From Candidatus Gastranaerophilales bacterium (GTDB lineage: Bacteria > Cyanobacteriota > Vampirovibrionia > Gastranaerophilales > CAJFVJ01), in NCBI GenBank assembly GCA_028694275.1, contig JAQUTS010000055.1, positions 1 through 10,069 on the forward strand: a DNA stretch of 10,069 nt. Reading direction: 5' to 3'. Positions within the stretch are counted from its first letter, which is position 1; every line of letters starts with the position of its first letter. Below the pieces are notes generated by a model that was given only the letters and a program-made list of their open reading frames with translations, did not search any database and had not been told where the DNA came from. Shown here piece by piece: positions 5,164 to 10,069 of this stretch. The translations under genes were made by a program, and so were the position numbers.

Positions 5164-6873
5164 ATGGTAGAACCTAAAAAACACTTAAAAGAGGCTGTAG
5201 GTTATGAGCCTACTTTAGAAGAAAAATACGTGATGAAGCTTGATTTCAACGAAAATCTAATCGGCCCATCGCCAAAAGTAATTGAAGCTATCAAAAAAAT
5301 CACCGCAGATAAAATAAACTTCTATCCTGCATACCAAACGCTCAGCAACACTCTAGCAGAGCATAACGGAGTAACTGCAGATATGATTTTGCCGACAAAT
5401 GGCGCGGATGAAGCACTTTGCTACATCATAAATACATTTGTGGAAAGTGATGAAAACATAATAACAGCATCTCCTTATTTTTTGATGAACAAAATCTATG
5501 CCCGAATTCCAAATGCAACAATAAAAGAAATCGAATACGAAACAAAATGGGAATACCCTATAGATAATGTGGTTGATGCGATTGATGAAAAAACAAAACT
5601 GATAATTATAACAACTCCAAACAGCCCGACAGGCGAATCAATAAGTTCTGAAAACATTGAAAGAATCATCACCAACGCCCAAAATGCACTTGTTATGATT
5701 GATGAAACATACGGAACATATGCAAACAAAAGCTATGCCCATCTTGCGAGAAGATACAGCAATGTTGCCGTGATCAAATCTATGTCAAAAGACTTTGCCA
5801 TAGCAGGGTTGAGATTGGGCTATATAATTTCTGATAAGCAAAATGTAAATTATATAAGATCCATAGCAAGCCCTTGCAATGTCAATACAATAGCCACTGT
5901 TGCGGCGATTGCTGCTATATCTGATATCAAACATATTGATATGGTAAAAAAAGAAATTCAAAAATCAAAAGAGTATTTGATAAAAGAACTCTCAGAAATC
6001 GCCACAGTTTTCCCATCAGAAACGAACTTTTTGCTGATAGACTTTGGGCAAAAGGCCACAGCAATTTATGAAAGACTTTTGATGAATGGAATCAAAACAA
6101 AAATGTTCACGGACGGAATACTCAAAAACCACTTCAGATTGACAATTCCGCCTATTAATCAAGCTAAAAAACTTGTTGAAATAATCAAAGTCAAAAACCT
6201 AATTGTCTTTGATATGGACGGTGTATTAATAGATGTGGGCGAGTCATACAGACTTGCCGTCAAAAAAACTTTTGAATATCTATCAGGCAAAGAGCTCCCT
6301 CTTGAAAAAATCCAAGAGGCCAAAAACCTCGGCGGGCTCAATAATGATTGGGATTTGACAGAATATTTGCTAAAACAATCGAATGTTGAAATGGATAAAC
6401 GTATCATTGTAGACAAGTTTCAAGAATTTTATTTCGGAGAAAAAGGTGAAGGCCTTATCCAAAATGAGCAGCTTCTTATCTGCAAAAATATTCTAAAAAG
6501 CTTAGCTAAAAACCATCAGTTGTCAGTTTTCACAGGCAGACCCAAAAAAGAAGCATTGTTCTCATTAGAGCACTTTGGTATTAAAAATCTTTTCTCTGAA
6601 ATTATCACAATGGATGATTTGGATGAAGATATGCAAAAACCAAACCCATACGGCTTGTTTATGATTATGAGCAAACTAAAGCCCAAAAACACCTTCTACC
6701 TTGGAGATACCATTGATGATATGCAAGCGGCAATGGGTGCTAAAATCCACGGCATAGGTGTATTACCGCCTCAAGACAAATCAAAAAACCTCAAAAAACT
6801 TTTGAAATCAAAAGGAGCCATGGTAGTATTAAATAGCGTAAACGACATAATAAAATTCAGGGAGCTAAAATAA
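5164..6873 (+). CDS. hisC: Histidinol-phosphate aminotransferase fused to a HAD-family phosphatase
   Basis: A two-domain cytoplasmic enzyme of 569 residues. Residues 1 to about 345 are a fold-type I PLP aminotransferase of HisC type: LDFNENLIGPSP near the N-terminus, YPAYQTLSNTLAEHNGV, the NSPTG motif at 153-157, MIDETYGTY, and the PLP lysine Lys209 in SMSKDFAIAGLRLGY. Residues from about 346 form a subfamily I HAD hydrolase with all four motifs: DMDG (Asp350/Asp352), Thr457 in FTGRP, Lys492 in MQKPNPYG, and GDTIDD (514-519). HisC makes L-histidinol phosphate, and the next pathway step is its dephosphorylation, so the HAD half is a natural candidate for that phosphatase (inference). E. coli instead carries its HAD phosphatase fused to HisB. 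The ATG has AAGAGG (5152-5157) six bases upstream, inside the preceding gene. Its TAA overlaps the hisB ATG by one base. Confidence 0.9.
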   Translation: MVEPKKHLKEAVGYEPTLEEKYVMKLDFNENLIGPSPKVIEAIKKITADKINFYPAYQTLSNTLAEHNGVTADMILPTNGADEALCYIINTFVESDENIITASPYFLMNKIYARIPNATIKEIEYETKWEYPIDNVVDAIDEKTKLIIITTPNSPTGESISSENIERIITNAQNALVMIDETYGTYANKSYAHLARRYSNVAVIKSMSKDFAIAGLRLGYIISDKQNVNYIRSIASPCNVNTIATVAAIAAISDIKHIDMVKKEIQKSKEYLIKELSEIATVFPSETNFLLIDFGQKATAIYERLLMNGIKTKMFTDGILKNHFRLTIPPINQAKKLVEIIKVKNLIVFDMDGVLIDVGESYRLAVKKTFEYLSGKELPLEKIQEAKNLGGLNNDWDLTEYLLKQSNVEMDKRIIVDKFQEFYFGEKGEGLIQNEQLLICKNILKSLAKNHQLSVFTGRPKKEALFSLEHFGIKNLFSEIITMDDLDEDMQKPNPYGLFMIMSKLKPKNTFYLGDTIDDMQAAMGAKIHGIGVLPPQDKSKNLKKLLKSKGAMVVLNSVNDIIKFRELK

Positions 6874-7457
6874 TGCGCAGTGCAACAAATGAGAGAAAAA
6901 CCCTCGAAACAGAAGTCAAAGTAAGCCTCAATCTTGACGGAGCCGGTAAAAAAAACATTTCTACCGGCATCAAATTCTTTGACCATATGCTGGAACAAGT
7001 GGCTGCACACGGAAATTTCGACCTTGATATTTCTGTAACCTCCCATGACAAAGATACGCACCACGTGATCGAAGATGTTGCCATAACACTTGGCGATACT
7101 TTCAAAAAAGCACTTGGTGATAAAAAAGGAATCAAAAGATACGGAAAAATGCTTCTTCCTATGGATGAAGCGTTGGCTCTTGTCGCAATAGATTTGAGCG
7201 GTCGTCCTTACTCAAATGTAGATGCTCAAATCGATGAAGAACGAGTCAGTGATTTTGAAACAGTCCTACTCAAACACTTCTTCAACAGTTTTTCTGTGGC
7301 AAATCTTTGCACTATTCACATCAATCTGATGTATGGCGAAGACACACATCACAAAATCGAAGCCATTTTCAAATCCTTTGCACGAGCTCTAAAAGAAGCC
7401 TGCTCAATAGATCCTGACAACAAAGACAAAGTACCCTCTACCAAAGGTATACTATGA
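6873..7457 (+). CDS. hisB: Imidazoleglycerol-phosphate dehydratase
   Basis: Cytoplasmic enzyme of histidine biosynthesis that converts imidazole glycerol phosphate to imidazole acetol phosphate, the substrate of HisC. At 194 residues it has the full length of the single-domain form, without the N-terminal phosphatase domain of E. coli HisB. Seen: STGIKFFDHML (FDHM at 36-39), the first manganese-binding repeat DTHHVIED (61-68), ALGDKKGIKRYG, PMDEALA, the second metal-binding repeat DTHHKIEAIFKS (157-168), and the end VPSTKGIL. The start overlaps the TAA of the upstream fusion gene (TAATG) and has AGGGAG (6859-6864) eight bases before it. The end overlaps hisH by ATGA, indicating translational coupling in both directions. 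Confidence 0.97.
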   Translation: MRSATNERKTLETEVKVSLNLDGAGKKNISTGIKFFDHMLEQVAAHGNFDLDISVTSHDKDTHHVIEDVAITLGDTFKKALGDKKGIKRYGKMLLPMDEALALVAIDLSGRPYSNVDAQIDEERVSDFETVLLKHFFNSFSVANLCTIHINLMYGEDTHHKIEAIFKSFARALKEACSIDPDNKDKVPSTKGIL

Positions 7458-8041
7458 AAATCGGAATTATTGACTACAAATCAGGCAACCTAAAAAGTAT
7501 ACAAAATATGCTCACGTATTTAGGGCAAGAACACTTTATTGCAAGTACAAAAGATGAAATAGAATCTGCTGACAAATTGATTTTCCCGGGGCAAGGGCAC
7601 TTTTCTCAGGCAAAAAAAGCACTTGAAACCTCAGGACTTATCGACAGCATAAAAACATCTATAAAAGATGGGAAGCCTTTTTTGGGAATTTGCCTTGGAT
7701 TACAGATTCTTTTTGAAAATTCAGAAGAAGCCCCTAATGAAAAAGGCCTCAGCATAGTAAAAGGTGATGTTTTAAAGTTTCAACAGGGCAAAACACCCCA
7801 AATAGGCTGGAACAAAATCAGTACAACAAAAAACAACTCCATTCTTGAAGATGAGAGTTATTATTTCGTGAATTCATACTATGTCAAACCCAAAGATACA
7901 ACTATTGTTTCTGCTTATTGCAATTATCATATAGACTTCACAGCATCAATTGAAAAACAAAATCTCATTGCCGTGCAGTTTCACCCTGAGAAAAGCGGGG
8001 AAGCAGGAATTCGAGTCTTTGAAAAATGGATAAAACTGTAA
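7454..8041 (+). CDS. hisH: Imidazole glycerol phosphate synthase glutaminase subunit
   Basis: A class I glutamine amidotransferase of 195 residues that releases ammonia from glutamine and passes it to the cyclase HisF; the HisF gene is not in the window. Seen: IIDYKSGNL at the start, the oxyanion region FPGQGHF at 44-50 (Gln where many relatives have Val), the nucleophile Cys80 in GICLGLQ, and the catalytic pair His177 and Glu179 in QFHPEKSG. The product is full length. The ATG lies within the last codons of hisB (ATGA overlap), so it is the last gene of a translationally coupled block. A 91-base gap with a promoter-like site follows. Confidence 0.96.
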   Translation: MKIGIIDYKSGNLKSIQNMLTYLGQEHFIASTKDEIESADKLIFPGQGHFSQAKKALETSGLIDSIKTSIKDGKPFLGICLGLQILFENSEEAPNEKGLSIVKGDVLKFQQGKTPQIGWNKISTTKNNSILEDESYYFVNSYYVKPKDTTIVSAYCNYHIDFTASIEKQNLIAVQFHPEKSGEAGIRVFEKWIKL

Positions 8042-8092
8042 CGAAAACAAAAATAACTCTTAAAACTTCGTACCAAAAATACTTTTCTTCGA

Positions 8093-8098
8093 TATAAT
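8093..8098 (+). promoter_or_regulatory. Promoter -10 box of dnaB
   Basis: A perfect TATAAT sits 34 bases before the TTG start of dnaB, in the only gap between hisH and dnaB. No clear -35 is present at 16-18 bases. The box lies between two halves of an imperfect dyad, TAAAACTTCGTAC (8061-8073) and GTATTCGAACTTTTA (8107-8121), which could bind a regulator, although this could be chance in AT-rich DNA. Confidence 0.5.
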
Positions 8099-8120
8099 AA
8101 GAAGTAGTATTCGAACTTTT

Positions 8121-8126
8121 AGGGAG
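8121..8126 (+). promoter_or_regulatory. Ribosome binding site for the dnaB TTG start
   Basis: AGGGAG lies six bases before the TTG at 8133. This spacing selects the TTG over the in-frame ATG at 8160, which would remove the short lead-in before MPPQSIDAEEAVLG. Confidence 0.6.
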
Positions 8127-8132
8127 TAGGCT

Positions 8133-9485
8133 TTGTTACAACAAGAGAAGAAAGGGAAAATGCCCCCACAGAGTATTGATGCAGAAGAGGCTGTTCTAGG
8201 GGCTCTTTTAGTCAACCCTCCTTCAATCACAAGAGTGGTAGAATCCCTTTCGCCTGAAAGCTTTTATAAAAATGCCCACAAAGTTCTTTACTCTGCAATT
8301 CTTGATCTTTTCAACAAAAGTGAACCGATTGATATCGTAACTGTTTCTGAATACCTAAGAGACCAAGACAAGCTCGAAAAAGCCGGTGGGCGTGCTTATA
8401 TAAATGATTTGGCCCTAAATGTAGTAACAACAGCCAATGTTGAACATTATGCCAAAATAATCTCTGAAAAAGGGATTTTGAGAGAATTAATCGCAGCAGG
8501 AAATGAAATTGTTTCTATTGCTTTTGAAGAAGGTAATTCTGATATAACACTTGATGCAGCGGAAAAAAAGATTTTTTCTATTGCGCAAAAAAGAGTAACA
8601 ACAGATCTTATACACGTAAAAGACCTTGTCGTTACAGGTTATGAGCAAATCGAAGCCAGATACAACAACCGTAACGAATTATCAGGGGTTCCTACAGGTT
8701 TTTATGATTTAGATAATCAAACCTCAGGCCTAAACAAATCAGACTTGATAATTTTGGCAGCTCGTCCTGCAATGGGAAAAACTTCTTTTGCCCTTAACAT
8801 AGCACTAAACGTTGCCCTCAAGAAAAAAACTCCCGTAGCTATATTTTCTCTTGAGATGTCAAAAGAGCAGCTTATTCAAAGGCTCTTGTGCTCACAAGCC
8901 GAAATTGACGCATCACGTCTTCGATCAGGTCATATGCAATCTGAAGACTGGGCAAGCTTGACCAAAGCAATGGGCGAACTTGCAGATGCTCCTATTTTTA
9001 TTGATGATACTCCTGCTGTAAGTGTTATGGATATTCGCGCAAAATGCCGCAGACTTTGCATGGAACATGGAAATTTGGGCCTTATTGCAATTGACTATTT
9101 GCAGCTTATGGAAGGTAACAGCAAGGGTCGTATTGACCGTGTACAAGAGATCTCGGCAATATCAAGAGGATTAAAACAGCTAGCTCGCGAACTCAATGTA
9201 CCTGTAATTGCACTGTCTCAGCTATCACGGGCGGTAGAAGGCAGAACAAGCAAAAAACCCATGTTGTCCGACCTTCGTGAATCAGGTTCAATCGAGCAAG
9301 ATGCGGATATCGTAATGTTTATTTATCGTGATGATTACTACAATCCTGAAAACCTTGAAAGTAAAGGTAAAGCAGAAATTATCATCGCAAAACAAAGAAA
9401 CGGCCCTGTCGGCAGTATCAACTTATTATTCCAATCAAATATTACCAAATTCAAAAATCCGACAACAAAAGTCGTCGATTTCTAA
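8133..9485 (+). CDS. dnaB: Replicative DNA helicase
   Basis: The hexameric 5'-3' helicase that opens the replication fork and binds primase. It has 450 residues, the usual length, with no intein. Seen: the N-terminal domain beginning at PPQSIDAEEAVLGALL; a linker around YNNRNELSGVPTGFYDLD; the RecA-like C-terminal domain with Walker A ARPAMGKTS (Lys216); SLEMSKEQL; Walker B IAIDYLQLM (Asp321); the ALSQLSRAVEGR segment; DLRESGSIEQDAD; and the late AKQRNGPVG motif followed by the FQSNITKF end. It starts with TTG behind AGGGAG and a separate TATAAT, so it is probably transcribed independently of the his genes. Its TAA overlaps the TAG of the convergent gene on the other strand by four bases. Confidence 0.98.
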   Translation: MLQQEKKGKMPPQSIDAEEAVLGALLVNPPSITRVVESLSPESFYKNAHKVLYSAILDLFNKSEPIDIVTVSEYLRDQDKLEKAGGRAYINDLALNVVTTANVEHYAKIISEKGILRELIAAGNEIVSIAFEEGNSDITLDAAEKKIFSIAQKRVTTDLIHVKDLVVTGYEQIEARYNNRNELSGVPTGFYDLDNQTSGLNKSDLIILAARPAMGKTSFALNIALNVALKKKTPVAIFSLEMSKEQLIQRLLCSQAEIDASRLRSGHMQSEDWASLTKAMGELADAPIFIDDTPAVSVMDIRAKCRRLCMEHGNLGLIAIDYLQLMEGNSKGRIDRVQEISAISRGLKQLARELNVPVIALSQLSRAVEGRTSKKPMLSDLRESGSIEQDADIVMFIYRDDYYNPENLESKGKAEIIIAKQRNGPVGSINLLFQSNITKFKNPTTKVVDF

Positions 9486-9802
9486 AGATCATCTTTATTT
9501 TGGTGAATAAATGAAACTATCGTAGAAAAAACCTCGGACAAAATCTCCGCTCTTTCTTCCACTGATAAGGTCTTGAGCATTTTTATAGAAGAATGCAATG
9601 ACTCTGATTTGTCATACCATCGGTTACGCTGAGGAACATATTCTAATTTGGCCAAAAGATCATCTGTATTAATTTTTTTTTGCAACATAACCTGCACTAT
9701 TTCGCATCCGATTGTATTTTGTGCCTCAAGTGGGAGTTTTTGCAAAACTTTAAAAAGAAGCTTCAAATTTTCATCATTGTCATACCATCTTAAATGTTCC
9801 AT
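9482..9802 (-). CDS. Small protein of two tandem RWYD repeats, unknown function
   Basis: This 106-residue soluble, mainly helical protein is not recognised. It is an internal duplication. RWYDNDENL (5-13) and RWYDKSESL (61-69) start two units exactly 56 residues apart, and the identities continue without gaps through K..L..L..E....I..E. Each unit is about 35 residues long with helix-like spacing of hydrophobics and is joined to the other by a charged linker. No cysteine pair, signal peptide, membrane segment or catalytic motif is seen. The chosen ATG at 9802 overlaps the TGA of the upstream frame (TGATG), with GAGG at 9811-9814 eight bases before it. A GTG one codon earlier is possible. The coupling suggests co-expression with the gcvPB-like gene. 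Its stop overlaps the end of convergent dnaB. The repeat may be a protein-binding module, but this is only a guess from its shape. Confidence 0.7.
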   Translation of the reverse strand: MEHLRWYDNDENLKLLFKVLQKLPLEAQNTIGCEIVQVMLQKKINTDDLLAKLEYVPQRNRWYDKSESLHSSIKMLKTLSVEERAEILSEVFSTIVSFIHQNKDDL

Positions 9803-10069
9803 CACTGATACCTCAAATTAGGCTGTCTTGCAGCAAGTGTTTCATCAATTTTTAAAACAGGAGTGGTGTGAGGAGCCTCCAAAACGAGTTCTGGATTTTC
9901 TTTTACTTCTGTTGCTATATTTTGCATAATTTCTACAAAGTTATCCAAAACATCCTTAGACTCAGACTCCGGATGATCTTTTGTGTTTTTTGCTATTAGA
10001 TGAATAAGATTTTCAGTGTCCATTCCTGTTTGAAATATTGCACCTTTATCAATTAAATCTTGTCTAACC
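9802..10069 (-). CDS. Edge-truncated frame: PurF-like segment joined to GcvPB C-terminus
   Basis: An open frame of 88 residues enters from the right edge, so the ATG at 10021-10023 is probably internal rather than the start. The last 55 or so residues, from SESKDVLDNFVEIM to EAPHTTPV and DETLAARQPNLRYQ, match the C-terminal end of glycine dehydrogenase subunit 2 (GcvPB, the PLP-dependent P-protein of the glycine cleavage system). The first 32 or so, including GAIFQT..DTE..IHLIAK, do not fit GcvPB, where a region like PLIVHEALMIEPTETESKE is expected. They instead resemble residues about 95-130 of amidophosphoribosyltransferase (PurF), which has a GSIFQTSSDTEVLAHLI-type segment. The join falls near 9965-9985 and keeps the frame. 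Either two genes were fused by rearrangement or the sequence end is an assembly chimera. Identities rest on remembered family motifs. Confidence 0.6.
   Translation of the reverse strand, partial: VRQDLIDKGAIFQTGMDTENLIHLIAKNTKDHPESESKDVLDNFVEIMQNIATEVKENPELVLEAPHTTPVLKIDETLAARQPNLRYQ

Noticed and set aside
7583..7603. HisH oxyanion motif PGQG instead of PGVG as a defect
   Set aside because: Gln at this place is, as far as I recall, found in other HisH proteins, and Cys80, His177 and Glu179 are intact.
9484..9496. AAAGATCATCTTT as an intrinsic terminator for dnaB
   Set aside because: The stem is at most five A/T-rich pairs around a three-base loop, and the following run (ATTTTGG) is weak, so stability is too low to call.

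Overview
The window is chromosomal DNA of a low-GC bacterium that uses the standard code: TGA works as a stop for gltX, hisB and the gene at the right edge, and TTG/GTG starts are common. GltX, CysS, a Mini-RNase III and a split glycine dehydrogenase subunit (GcvPB) suggest a Firmicutes-like or Cyanobacteria/Melainabacteria-like lineage. I lean towards a gut-type Gastranaerophilales (Melainabacteria), but this is inference from gene content and style, not proof. The + strand carries everything up to dnaB; two short genes at the right edge run on the - strand.

Layout. (1) 2-967: the C-terminal two-thirds of gltX. (2) 965-1809: an insert made of four copies of a GTCATTGCGAG...GCAATCTCA repeat in mixed orientation. 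It encloses a small coiled-coil/zinc-ribbon protein (1062-1430) and a GIY-YIG nuclease-like protein (1452-1751). The nuclease gene is framed by inverted repeat copies with perfect 14-bp ends and takes its ribosome binding site, start codon and first residues from the left copy. (3) 1827-3778: cysS and mrnC, overlapping by 16 bases. gltX, cysS and mrnC are commonly neighbours, so the repeat insert appears to split an old translation/RNA-processing cluster. (4) 3834-8041: a tight unit with 1-base gaps or overlaps, comprising a membrane GT2 glycosyltransferase, a HisC aminotransferase fused to a HAD phosphatase, hisB and hisH. (5) 8133-9485: dnaB behind its own TATAAT box. (6) 9482-10069 (- strand): a 106-residue protein built of two 56-residue-spaced RWYD repeats, preceded by an open frame whose end is the C-terminus of GcvPB but whose beginning looks like PurF.

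How the genes work together: gltX and cysS charge tRNAs, and mrnC matures 23S rRNA. The his unit supplies IGP synthase's glutaminase (HisH), IGP dehydratase (HisB), the aminotransferase (HisC) and plausibly, through the fused HAD domain, the histidinol-phosphate phosphatase that would otherwise be missing here. hisA, hisF, hisD, hisG and hisI are not in the window.

Most worth a second look are the repeat-bounded GIY-YIG cassette, the HisC-HAD fusion next to hisB, the duplicated RWYD protein, and the PurF/GcvPB junction in the last 100 bases. That junction is either a rearrangement or an assembly chimera.
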